Below are positions 1-7,271 of a stretch of 18,763 nucleotides of DNA, piece after piece. Every line of letters begins with the position of its first letter. Within the stretch, counting starts at the first letter, position 1. Under the pieces are notes generated by a model. The model was not told where the DNA came from. It made no database searches and worked only from the letters and a program-made list of their open reading frames with translations. The DNA comes from Akkermansiaceae bacterium (lineage in GTDB: Bacteria; Verrucomicrobiota; Verrucomicrobiia; Verrucomicrobiales; Akkermansiaceae). The stretch is from positions 1-18,763 of the forward strand of contig CAIVXP010000404.1 of assembly GCA_903909905.1 (NCBI GenBank), given 5' to 3'. Both the position numbers and the translations under genes were made by a program.

Positions 1-417
1 TACACGATCATCGATCCGGCGGGTGGTCCGCTGGCGAGGGCGAGGGGTGATGAGAGTTATCGCCTGATCCATGAAGCTCTGGCAGCGGCGCTCAGTGAGT
101 GCGGAATCGAATGCCGCTTGAGTGCGGGCGAGGGGGCCAATGATGCTTCGGCATGTTTTCAAAATCCCGTGCGGCGGGATCTGGTCGCTGCGGATGGCAA
201 CAAAATTGCCGGGGCGGGTCAGCGCCGGACGCAATGCGGGCTTTTGCACCAAGGTTCGTTGGTACTGGGCAAAATGCCGGATTCCCGTCTCGTCAAAATT
301 TTCGCCAATCGACTCGCGCGTGAGCCCGAATTCGTGCGGCTGGATCCGCCCATGGCGATGATCGATGTCAAAATTGCCACCATGTACGGCTGCGATGCAT
401 GGACCTACCGGCGTTGA
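1..417 (+). CDS. Lipoate-protein ligase / BPL_LplA-family protein, C-terminal part (5' truncated by window edge)
   Basis: Reading frame 1 is open from the first base to a TGA at 415-417, giving 138 residues of a gene that starts upstream of the window. The segment resembles the biotin/lipoate protein ligase fold. An N-D-A-S-A-C-F-Q-N-P stretch is followed by a D-L-V-x(4)-G-N-K-I-A-G-A-G-Q-R-R core, then G-L-L-H-Q-G-S-L. In this family the core carries the lysine that binds the acyl-adenylate, and that lysine is present. The expected role is to attach lipoyl or octanoyl groups to lysines of 2-oxoacid dehydrogenase or glycine-cleavage proteins in the cytoplasm. The substrate (lipoate, octanoate or biotin) cannot be told without the N-terminal half. 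trpE begins about 70 bases downstream on the same strand, so read-through transcription is possible, with no obvious pathway link. Confidence 0.75.
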   Translation, partial: YTIIDPAGGPLARARGDESYRLIHEALAAALSECGIECRLSAGEGANDASACFQNPVRRDLVAADGNKIAGAGQRRTQCGLLHQGSLVLGKMPDSRLVKIFANRLAREPEFVRLDPPMAMIDVKIATMYGCDAWTYRR

Positions 418-484
418 GCCAGCGTGCTGGGCAGCACTCTCCGTGCTTGCCCTTCCGGGGCGAGTGGGCATGCTTTGCGGCGTA

Positions 485-1984
485 GTGAGTCTCATCCCGG
501 TAGAGCCAAGCAGGGAAGTTTTCGCCGGTCTGGCGAAGCAGGGAAATGTCGTGCCCGTTTTTACCCAACTGGCGGCGGATTTCGAGACCCCACTTTCCGC
601 GTATTTGAAGATCCGCGACGGTCGGCATTCGTTTCTCCTTGAGAGTGCCGAAAGCACGGAAAAAGGCGGCCGCTGGTCGATCCTCGGCAGCAAGCCGAGA
701 CTTAGCTTTGAGGCGCGCGGCAAGGAGATCACGCTGCGCAAAGGTGATGAGGTGAAAAACTACCGCGCCGAAGGCGATGTACTCAACGCGCTTGAACAGG
801 AAATGGCTGGCTACCGTCCGGCGGGGCACGAAGGCTTGCCGGTCTTCACCGGTGGCATGGTCGGCTATCTTTCCTACGATGCAGTGCGGCAGTTCGAGCC
901 GACCCTCGGTGATCCACCGCCCGACGCGCTTGGCATTCCCGATGCGGTGTTCGTGCTGGCCGATACGCTGCTGGTTTTCGACCAACGCCTGCGCCGATTG
1001 CAGATCATCGCCAACGCGTTCATCGACGAATTTGATTCGCCTGAAGCCGCCTACGATGATGCACGCACACGAATCGATGCCACGGTCGCCGCGCTCAACC
1101 GTCCGCTGCATGTGCCGGCGCTCAACGGGCTTTCTGCCATCGGCGAAATTGATGCCAAGAGCAACACCACGCAGCAGGAATTCGAAGCGATGGTGGGCGC
1201 GGGCAAGGAATTCATTGCTGCGGGCGACATCTTTCAATTTGTGCCAAGTCAGCGCTTTGAAGCAGACTTCACTCAGTCGCCTGTCGACCTCTACCGCGCG
1301 CTGCGATTGGTCAATCCCTCGCCCTACATGTTCATCCTCGAGATGGGGGATTTCTCGCTCGTCGGCAGTTCGCCCGAGGTCCATGTGCGCTCGATCGCCG
1401 GGCGCATCGACATCCGCCCGATCGCCGGCACGCGTTGGAGGGGCAAGACGCCGGATGAGGATGATGCGCTGGCTGCCGATTTGCTGGGCGATCCGAAAGA
1501 GCGCGCCGAACATTTGATGCTCGTCGATCTCGCAAGAAACGATGTCGGCCGCATCGCCAAGCACGGCGCGGTGAAGGTCGATGATTTCATGATCATCGAG
1601 CGCTACAGCCATGTGATGCACATCGTTTCGAATGTGAGCGGCGAGCTCGACCCACAGCACAGTGCCTATGATGTGCTGCGCGCAACCTTTCCTGCTGGCA
1701 CCGTGAGTGGCGCGCCGAAGATCCGCGCGATGCAGATCATCAATTCGCTCGAGAAAAACAAGCGCTGCGCCTACGCCGGTGCGGTGGGATATTTTGGTTT
1801 CGATGGTTCTCACGATTCCTGCATCACGCTGCGCACTTGCTTGCTCAAGAACGGCAAGGCTTATGTGCAATCGGGCGCTGGAGTCGTCGCTGACAGTGAT
1901 CCGACCTACGAATACAACGAAACGGTGAACAAGGCCAAAGGCATGCTGCGTGCCGTGGCATTGGCCCGCACCTTGCAGGAATGA
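485..1984 (+). CDS. trpE: Anthranilate synthase component I (TrpE)
   Basis: Chorismate-utilising subunit of anthranilate synthase, which makes anthranilate from chorismate with ammonia supplied by TrpG, the first committed step of tryptophan synthesis. Visible hallmarks are the N-terminal L-L-E-S motif (residues 51-54), which in TrpE proteins forms the tryptophan feedback site, and the chorismate-binding domain with [21 protein letters not shown] and A-G-T-V-S-G-A-P-K (near residue 400). The frame is open back to 365, but that would overlap the upstream gene and add about 40 low-complexity residues. I chose the GTG at 485, giving 499 residues, the usual family length, with an N-terminus (S-L-I-P-V-E-P-S-R) of normal TrpE style. 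ATG 470, preceded by GGGGCGAG, is the alternative. trpG follows after 22 bases, so the two are almost certainly co-transcribed. No trp leader peptide with tandem tryptophan codons is seen upstream. Confidence 0.96.
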   Translation: MSLIPVEPSREVFAGLAKQGNVVPVFTQLAADFETPLSAYLKIRDGRHSFLLESAESTEKGGRWSILGSKPRLSFEARGKEITLRKGDEVKNYRAEGDVLNALEQEMAGYRPAGHEGLPVFTGGMVGYLSYDAVRQFEPTLGDPPPDALGIPDAVFVLADTLLVFDQRLRRLQIIANAFIDEFDSPEAAYDDARTRIDATVAALNRPLHVPALNGLSAIGEIDAKSNTTQQEFEAMVGAGKEFIAAGDIFQFVPSQRFEADFTQSPVDLYRALRLVNPSPYMFILEMGDFSLVGSSPEVHVRSIAGRIDIRPIAGTRWRGKTPDEDDALAADLLGDPKERAEHLMLVDLARNDVGRIAKHGAVKVDDFMIIERYSHVMHIVSNVSGELDPQHSAYDVLRATFPAGTVSGAPKIRAMQIINSLEKNKRCAYAGAVGYFGFDGSHDSCITLRTCLLKNGKAYVQSGAGVVADSDPTYEYNETVNKAKGMLRAVALARTLQE

Positions 1985-2006
1985 ATCCACCCGAAAGATC
2001 CGCACG

Positions 2007-2570
2007 ATGCTACTGATCATCGATAACTACGACTCGTTCACCTACAACCTCGTCCAGTACTTCGGCGAGCTTGGTGCCGACATGCGCGTGTTCCGCAACG
2101 ACGCGGTATCTGTCGAGGAAGTACGCGCGATGAAACCCGAGCGCATCTGCATTTCGCCGGGCCCCTGCACACCGAACGAGGCGGGAATTTCCTGCGATCT
2201 CATCAAGGAGTTTGGCGCGAGCACACCGATTCTCGGCGTTTGCCTTGGGCATCAGTCGATCGGGCAAGTCTACGGCGGTGATGTCGTGCGTGCCGACCGA
2301 CTCATGCACGGCAAGACCTCGCCGATCCATCACAAGGGCCAAAGCGTGTTCGCCGGCATGCCCGATCCCTTCGAGGCAACGCGATATCACTCGCTCATCG
2401 TCAAACGCGAGACGCTACCGGATTGTTTAGAAATCACCGCATGGACCGAAGAAGGGGAAATCATGGGATTGATGCACAAGCAGCACCCGGTGCATGGCGT
2501 GCAGTTTCATCCTGAGTCGATCCTCACGCAGGATGGCAAGCGACTCTTGGAAAATTTCCTCCGGATCTGA
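2007..2570 (+). CDS. trpG: Anthranilate synthase component II, glutamine amidotransferase (TrpG)
   Basis: Class I glutamine amidotransferase of 187 residues. It hydrolyses glutamine and channels ammonia to TrpE. The N-terminus ([14 protein letters not shown]) is classic for TrpG/PabA. The oxyanion segment S-P-G-P-C-T-P (residues 50-56), the nucleophile motif G-V-C-L-G-H-Q (Cys79) and the V-Q-F-H-P-E-S box (His168, Glu170) complete the catalytic triad. The frame extends upstream to 1950 inside trpE, but ATG 2007 gives the standard length and N-terminus, with a weak GAAAG about ten bases before it. In many bacteria one such protein serves both TrpE and the folate enzyme PabB. Adjacency to trpE makes TrpG the primary call here, and dual use cannot be excluded. 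Its 3' end is 16 bases from the convergent hydrolase gene. Confidence 0.95.
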   Translation: MLLIIDNYDSFTYNLVQYFGELGADMRVFRNDAVSVEEVRAMKPERICISPGPCTPNEAGISCDLIKEFGASTPILGVCLGHQSIGQVYGGDVVRADRLMHGKTSPIHHKGQSVFAGMPDPFEATRYHSLIVKRETLPDCLEITAWTEEGEIMGLMHKQHPVHGVQFHPESILTQDGKRLLENFLRI

Positions 2571-2586
2571 CGGGCAAATTTCCGGC

Positions 2587-3441
2587 TCAGTAAGGAGGTG
2601 CCGGATCATCCTCAGCAGCTTCGAGCAAACCGCGCTCGACCAGAAATCGATCAGCCGCGCCGATGGTGAGCTCGAAGTTGTGATGGCTGAGGTTGAAGTT
2701 GAAAAAACCATGTTCGGCTTTCTCATAATCGATGAGCTCGCAGGTATTTCTACGCCAGCGCGCCTTGCGGCAAAATGAGGCAACTTTCGCAAAGGGCGTG
2801 ATGCGGTCGGCCTTGCCATGGAAAAATATCATCGGCGGCAAATGACGGCGCAGCAACCGCAGTGGTGAGTTTTTCTTGGCGCTCAACTCGTCGGGAAATT
2901 TCGAAAACGCCGCACTGCCAGCGCCGGCGTCGACCAAAGCACTGAAGAGGACCAAGGCCTGCGCCCGACAATCAAGGCCGTCAACCGGCGCCAGATCTTG
3001 CTCTTTGGGCAGGGTGGCCATCAAAGCCAACAATGCGCCGCCGGCCGCACCGCAGACGACAACGCGCTTGGGGTCGACCCCAAAGGTCGCCGCATTGTGG
3101 CGCAGCCAACGGATCAGATCACGCGCGTCTTCGATGGCTTCAAGCGCGCCCGTGCCGTGACGCGATGTGGTCCGTGTTTCCGCTGCCACCGCCACCGCGC
3201 CGCGGTCGGCAAAGTGGAGGCAGTGGGGGACAAATTGAGCGGGAGAGGGGCTTCCCCAGAATCCGCCATGAAAGAAAACCACCAGCGTCCGAGGCTTGTC
3301 GGAGGGTTTTTTCGGAAAAAAAACATGGGCTTGAACCTCGCCCTGAGGTCGTTCGCGATAGGTATGGGTCGACGCCCCCTTGAGCATTTCACGGTCCCGC
3401 TCCTCGCCGATCGGCACCACTCGATTCAGATTTTCCTTCAT
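2587..3441 (-). CDS. Alpha/beta-hydrolase (esterase-like) lacking the nucleophile serine
   Basis: A 284-residue alpha/beta-hydrolase of the BD-FAE / acetyl-esterase type. It has an oxyanion F-F-H-G-G motif (residues 56-60), a family-typical helix region D-A-R-D-L-I-R-W-L-R with G-V-D-P-K-R-V-V-V, an acid loop H-G-K-A-D-R-I-T-P (Asp212) and a C-terminal E-H-G-F-F (His244). The nucleophile elbow, normally G-x-S-x-G, reads C-G-A-A-G-G (130-135), so alanine sits where serine is expected. The codon is GCG, one base from TCG. The protein may therefore be a non-hydrolytic binding protein, or use another residue. The frame is open back to 3570, but that overlaps the signal-peptide region of the divergent gene at 3527, so I prefer ATG at 3441. 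TTG/GTG starts or ATG 3528 remain possible. No signal peptide is apparent, which suggests a cytoplasmic protein. Confidence 0.8.
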   Translation of the reverse strand: MKENLNRVVPIGEERDREMLKGASTHTYRERPQGEVQAHVFFPKKPSDKPRTLVVFFHGGFWGSPSPAQFVPHCLHFADRGAVAVAAETRTTSRHGTGALEAIEDARDLIRWLRHNAATFGVDPKRVVVCGAAGGALLALMATLPKEQDLAPVDGLDCRAQALVLFSALVDAGAGSAAFSKFPDELSAKKNSPLRLLRRHLPPMIFFHGKADRITPFAKVASFCRKARWRRNTCELIDYEKAEHGFFNFNLSHHNFELTIGAADRFLVERGLLEAAEDDPAPPY

Positions 3442-3526
3442 AGCACGAAGCGTCAATTCCGGTCTGACCACGACCGCTGCGATTTGTTTGTTGTGAAACA
3501 GGCCCGCTTGTCCAATCGTTTCGCGC

Positions 3527-4417
3527 ATGAAGTTCTTCGCATGCCTGATTTCGATCAGTTTTGCCCTCATGCTGATCTCTCACGGGCAAGAAAATTTGCA
3601 GGTCCCTTTGGAGCAAACCTATCGCGTCTGGCGTGAAGCAATGCTACGCAAGGATTCCATCACGTGGAGGCAAGTGACAGCGCTTCACCGTCAGATGGAA
3701 ATCAAGAACCGCATTTTGTCGGAAAAACGACCGTTTCCTGCGGCTGTTTTCGATCTTCCTGCCGCGCCGCCAAAAATTGATGGCATGAAATTTCTCGAAG
3801 CTACCCAAAATGGAGCGACCGCGAAGGCATCATATTTCGGCAAGGTCGATTTCGGTGTTGGCGCCAAAGCGGCCGACAATCTCCTGGTGATCTCATTCGT
3901 GCGAGGCAAGGGGATCTGGCTCTACGATCGGGCCGATGTGGTGAATTTGGCGTCCTTGCCGGAAGTCCGCAAAGAGCTGGCCACCGGAAATTTTAAATAC
4001 CTCAAGGAAACGCCCGAAGCACGCCCGTCGGGTGTCATCCCGCCAGTGCCGATCGAGGCCCGTCCGGCCAAAACGATTGCAAAGATCTATGTGTTTTGCC
4101 CGGGCCGCGAGGTGAATGCTCAAATCAACCGGATCAGCCGCCACCGATTCGCCAACGTCCAGGAGGCCGAAATCGTCATCGGTGGCGCGCTCGACGGGCT
4201 CAATGAAGTCCAATTCACAACCCGCCGACTCGAAGGCTCGACCGGCAAGGAGCCCATCAGCATCCGCGTCTACCTCATGTCCCAGGTGCCAGGAGTCAAA
4301 CCCATCAAGGTTTTCGAGTACCAGGCCAAAGAAGGTGAACCCGTCAAAGGCACCGGCTCAGGTCGCTTCGAAGTGACCCCAGCCACGCAGGCTGTTCTGA
4401 TGGGAAAAAGCAGGTAA
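3527..4417 (+). CDS. Secreted protein of unknown function
   Basis: A 296-residue protein that I cannot assign to a named family. Residues 1-20 are a short Lys start, a hydrophobic stretch (F-A-C-L-I-S-I-S-F-A-L-M-L-I-S) and a small/polar end, fitting a Sec signal peptide with export to the periplasm or outside. The mature part has a helical, charged N-terminal segment (about 25-70, Arg/Glu-rich, with W-R-E and W-R-Q), then a mixed alpha/beta middle containing an I-W-L-Y-D-R-A-D segment. A C-terminal beta-rich half (about 185-290) begins A-K-I-Y-V-F-C-P-G-R-E. No enzymatic motif or lipobox is seen. Proline-rich linkers near 170-185 suggest two domains. Start ATG 3527 gives the clean signal peptide and leaves 85 bases to the divergent hydrolase start, room for promoters that I could not pin down. 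Confidence 0.75.
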   Translation: MKFFACLISISFALMLISHGQENLQVPLEQTYRVWREAMLRKDSITWRQVTALHRQMEIKNRILSEKRPFPAAVFDLPAAPPKIDGMKFLEATQNGATAKASYFGKVDFGVGAKAADNLLVISFVRGKGIWLYDRADVVNLASLPEVRKELATGNFKYLKETPEARPSGVIPPVPIEARPAKTIAKIYVFCPGREVNAQINRISRHRFANVQEAEIVIGGALDGLNEVQFTTRRLEGSTGKEPISIRVYLMSQVPGVKPIKVFEYQAKEGEPVKGTGSGRFEVTPATQAVLMGKSR

Positions 4418-4462
4418 TCAGGGTCATTATCGGGGAAATCGAAATCCTTTCAGGCCTTTTTG

Positions 4463-4505
4463 GTAATTAATCCGCATTACATACATTGTCACAAGTTGTA
4501 ATTAA
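4463..4505. repeat. Paired GTAATTAA direct repeat with nested TTGT/ACAA dyads upstream of WYL regulator
   Basis: The 136-base gap 4418-4553 is markedly AT-rich relative to its neighbours. The 8-mer GTAATTAA occurs at 4463-4470 and again at 4498-4505, 35 bases apart. Between them TTGT-C-ACAA (4486-4494) and ACAA-G-TTGT (4491-4499) form overlapping short dyads. This arrangement, 50-90 bases before the regulator gene, fits an operator/promoter region and possible autoregulation. A TTGTCA (4486) could serve as a -35 element, but no convincing -10 is placed correctly. The function is inferred from position only. Confidence 0.35.
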
Positions 4506-4553
4506 CTATTTCACATGGGGTCATATCTGCGACTATGAGCATGTGCCCGACAT

Positions 4554-5600
4554 ATGGGCGTTGTGATGAGACGAAAATCGATAAAGACCCCGAAATCCAA
4601 GGTCAGTGTCGGCGAGCGGACGGCGCAAACGCGGCGACCCTTGTTTCGGATCTATGAAATTCATTCGGAAATCCAGAGTGGCAGCTATCCCAACTGCAAT
4701 GATCTGGCCAAGAAGCTGCAGGTTGAGCGCAAGACCATCCAGCGAGACATCTCATTCATGCGCGATGAGTTGGGCCTGCCCTTGGTTTACGAAAACACCC
4801 TCCACGGCTACTTTTACGAGTCGGATATCAGCGGATTTCCGATATTTCAGACGACCGCCGATGAACTGGCCGGACTTTTCCTCGCAAGAAACGCGTTGGA
4901 ATCGGTTCGTGGCACTAGCTTGGCCACGGTGCTCCAGGAGTCATTTGCCAAGCTCACCCGTGGGATGATGGATAAAATCCAGTTCTCGTGGAGCGACCTC
5001 GACGAGGCTTTTTCCCGCAAGACCCTTGAACAGAAACCGCGCGACATCAAGCGACTGGGAGAAATTACGCAATCGATTCTAAATCAACAAGTTACTACCT
5101 TTTATTACCGGAAACTAAAATCGGAGCAAGCTGAGCCGCGCAAGGTTCATCCCCTCCACCTCGGCGAGGTTGACGGCGGCTGGTACCTGATCGCATTCGA
5201 TACCGACCGCAAGTCATTGCGCACCTTCGCGCTTCCGAGGATCAATCGAATCAAGGCTTCAAATACAAAATTCAATCGACCGTTGGATTTTGACGGTCGG
5301 GCTTATCTCAATCGGTCCTTTGGCATCTGGAATGTCGCTGGTGACGATGCGCGGCATGAGGTTCGGGTAGAGCTGAGAGGCTATGCGGCAATCATCGCTC
5401 AGGAACGACGCTGGCATCCGACCCAGGAGACCACATTGCTCAACGCCAAAGGCACGCGCGTCGAAGTTTGCTTTGAAGTCGGCCGACTTGAAGAAGTTCT
5501 CCGCTGGGTGCTGAGTTTTGGCAGCTGCGCCAAGGTTTTGGCCCCGAAAGAACTGGCCGACATGGTCAGGAATGAGATTCGCGCCATGCAGGCGGAGTGA
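4554..5600 (+). CDS. WYL-domain transcriptional regulator with N-terminal HTH
   Basis: A 348-residue DNA-binding regulator of the YafY/PafC type. Residues 28-85 form a winged helix-turn-helix with the expected spacing: a helix at F-R-I-Y-E-I, then N-C-N-D-L-A-K-K-L-Q-V-E-R-K-T-I-Q-R-D-I as the recognition unit, and a wing around L-V-Y-E-N-T-L-H-G-Y. A linker follows, then the WYL domain (about 165-235) with the signature G-G-W-Y-L-I-A-F-D (Trp210-Leu212) and R-T-F-A-L-P-R-I. A C-terminal WCX-like segment (about 262-346) ends the protein. WYL domains are thought to bind ligands, including nucleic acids or nucleotides, and can sit next to defence loci. No such locus is visible here, and the next gene is a secreted peptidase. 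ATG 4554 and ATG 4566 are both possible starts, neither with a clear ribosome binding site. Confidence 0.92.
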   Translation: MGVVMRRKSIKTPKSKVSVGERTAQTRRPLFRIYEIHSEIQSGSYPNCNDLAKKLQVERKTIQRDISFMRDELGLPLVYENTLHGYFYESDISGFPIFQTTADELAGLFLARNALESVRGTSLATVLQESFAKLTRGMMDKIQFSWSDLDEAFSRKTLEQKPRDIKRLGEITQSILNQQVTTFYYRKLKSEQAEPRKVHPLHLGEVDGGWYLIAFDTDRKSLRTFALPRINRIKASNTKFNRPLDFDGRAYLNRSFGIWNVAGDDARHEVRVELRGYAAIIAQERRWHPTQETTLLNAKGTRVEVCFEVGRLEEVLRWVLSFGSCAKVLAPKELADMVRNEIRAMQAE

Positions 5601-5629
5601 TCGTTTTAATCGGCGTTTGTTTGAGGCGT

Positions 5630-5650
5630 CATGGTCTATTTCTGACCATG
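5630..5650. promoter_or_regulatory. Perfect dyad CATGGTC-N7-GACCATG with a third half-site before the peptidase gene
   Basis: CATGGTC at 5630-5636 and GACCATG at 5644-5650 are a perfect 7-bp inverted repeat around the 7-base spacer TATTTCT. The half-site core ATGGTCT recurs at 5676-5682, directly before the ATG of the S10 peptidase gene. The dyad lacks a following T-tract, so it is not an intrinsic terminator for the regulator gene. Its size and placement between a regulator gene and its neighbour suggest a transcription-factor operator, possibly for the upstream WYL protein, which is an inference. Confidence 0.45.
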
Positions 5651-5683
5651 GACAAGATCGGCCCCTGCCCCTAAAATGGTCTC

Positions 5684-7186
5684 ATGCTACGCGTCCCTGC
5701 CCTTTTATTGACCCTTGCCGTTTCGGTATTTGCGGCCGATGAACCAGCCAAGTCCCCTGCTCCGAAACCCGAAACTGCGCAACCTGTCGAGGTTCCGAAA
5801 ACGGTTACGAAGCAGGCGTCGGTGCTCATCGACGGCAAAAAGATCCCCTATAAAGCGACGGCCGGAAAAATTCAGCTCAAGGGTGATGACGGCAAGGCCC
5901 GTGCGTCGATTTTCCATGTCAGTTACGAGCGTGATGCTGTGACGGATCGATCCAATCGACCAGTCCTGTTTGCCTTCAATGGGGGCCCCGGTTCGTCCTC
6001 TGTGTGGCTGCACATTGGAATACTCGGGCCTAAAATCGTGAGCCTTGCGGGTGATGGTACCACGGCACCTCCCCCACCGGTGCAACTCGCGGACAATCCA
6101 TTGAGCATGCTCGACGCATGTGATCTGGTTTTCGTGGATCCCGTTTCAACCGGCTACAGCCGCACGGAAAACGAGGTGAAGTCTGATGATTTTCACGGGC
6201 TCAATCAGGACATTGAATCACTCGGTGACTTTGTGCGGATGTGGGTGAGTGCTCATGATCGCTGGGCCTCTCCAAAATTTCTGCTGGGAGAATCTTATGG
6301 CGGCATGCGTGTGGCAGGCTTGTCAAAACACCTGCAGGCGCGCTTTGGCATGCAACTCAACGGCGTGATCCTTCTCTCATCGCTTCTGGACTTTGCGACG
6401 CTTGATTCGGAGAGCGGCAGTGAAATTTCCCACTCGGTTTATCTGCCAAGCTATGCGGCGATATCCCATATTCACGGCAAGGTTAGTGGCGATCGCGAAA
6501 AGCTGATCACAGAAGCCACTGAATTTGCCTACGGTGAATACGCATCAGCCCTTATCAAGGGCTCTGCTCTCTCGGATGAGGTGGCAAAAAAAACAGCGAC
6601 TCGCCTCGAGGCCTTTACCTCGATCCCAGCAGAAACTTGGCTACGCTACCGCTTGCGAATTGAGCCAGCCGTATTTCGTGTGGAACTGATGCGCGCAGAA
6701 GGCAAGGTTATCGGTAGGTTTGACGCGCGAGTAACTTCAGAGGTGGGAAACATGACTTCGCGCAAGGCTGAATTTGATCCATCATATGCATTGGTTTACG
6801 GAGCTTTTTCCACCGCCATGATGGATTACCTGAGTCGTGATCTGGGATACGATGAGGACCGTCCCTACGAGATTCTTACCGACAAAGTCTTTCCATGGCA
6901 TTGGGATGCCAACAACTCGGTGGCCAATGTGGCAGACAGGCTGACCACTGCGATGAGAGACAATCCTCATCTCGAAGTGCTGGTGATGAGTGGACTGGCC
7001 GATCTGGCGACCCCTGCGGAGTCGATGGCCCATTCGCTGCGCCACATGCTTGATCTGCCATCTTCCGCGAAATCACGAATCCGCACGACCATGTACGAGG
7101 GGGGGCATATGTTTTATCTTAACCCCGCGGATTTGAAAAAATCCCGAGCAGATCTCATGGAATTTATCAAGGGGCCCGCAAAGTGA
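5684..7186 (+). CDS. Secreted serine carboxypeptidase-like protein (peptidase family S10)
   Basis: A 500-residue exported peptidase. Residues 1-18 are a signal peptide (hydrophobic L-L-L-T-L-A-V-S-V-F-A, cleavage plausible at A-A-D), followed by a Pro/Lys-rich linker to about 42. The alpha/beta-hydrolase core carries the S10 hallmarks. These are N-G-G-P-G-S-S-S (99-106) as oxyanion/substrate motif, V-D-P-V-S-T-G-Y-S (151-159), the nucleophile elbow G-E-S-Y-G-G (Ser204), the catalytic Asp in S-G-L-A-D (Asp440) and the His in E-G-G-H-M-F-Y (His475). The triad is complete, so activity is likely: removal of C-terminal residues from peptides in the periplasm or outside the cell. The ATG at 5684 directly follows the third half-site of the upstream dyad. 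The gap from the regulator is 83 bases, so co-transcription is possible. Bacterial S10-like enzymes are poorly characterised and the specificity cannot be predicted. Confidence 0.93.
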   Translation: MLRVPALLLTLAVSVFAADEPAKSPAPKPETAQPVEVPKTVTKQASVLIDGKKIPYKATAGKIQLKGDDGKARASIFHVSYERDAVTDRSNRPVLFAFNGGPGSSSVWLHIGILGPKIVSLAGDGTTAPPPPVQLADNPLSMLDACDLVFVDPVSTGYSRTENEVKSDDFHGLNQDIESLGDFVRMWVSAHDRWASPKFLLGESYGGMRVAGLSKHLQARFGMQLNGVILLSSLLDFATLDSESGSEISHSVYLPSYAAISHIHGKVSGDREKLITEATEFAYGEYASALIKGSALSDEVAKKTATRLEAFTSIPAETWLRYRLRIEPAVFRVELMRAEGKVIGRFDARVTSEVGNMTSRKAEFDPSYALVYGAFSTAMMDYLSRDLGYDEDRPYEILTDKVFPWHWDANNSVANVADRLTTAMRDNPHLEVLVMSGLADLATPAESMAHSLRHMLDLPSSAKSRIRTTMYEGGHMFYLNPADLKKSRADLMEFIKGPAK

Positions 7187-7271
7187 GCATTGGGTGGTGT
7201 CTTATTGATGCGATGTGATGCAGGAAAAAGAATTGGTACCGGCCGGAATCCGAACTATATCCGCACTATCG

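Noticed and set aside
424..461. Small GTGCT/AGCAC and GCCC/GGGC hairpins between the ligase gene and trpE, considered as a trp attenuator
   Set aside because: Stems are only 4-5 bp, with no T-run, no leader peptide with tandem Trp codons and no T-box sequence.
368..2020. 550-codon open frame on the minus strand opposite trpE
   Set aside because: It is a shadow of the GC-biased trpE/trpG codons. The translation is Arg/His/Asp-rich with no recognisable motif, and the plus-strand TrpE call is unambiguous.
2571..2586. Possible bidirectional terminator between trpG and the hydrolase gene
   Set aside because: The 16-base gap contains no stem-loop with flanking T-tracts.
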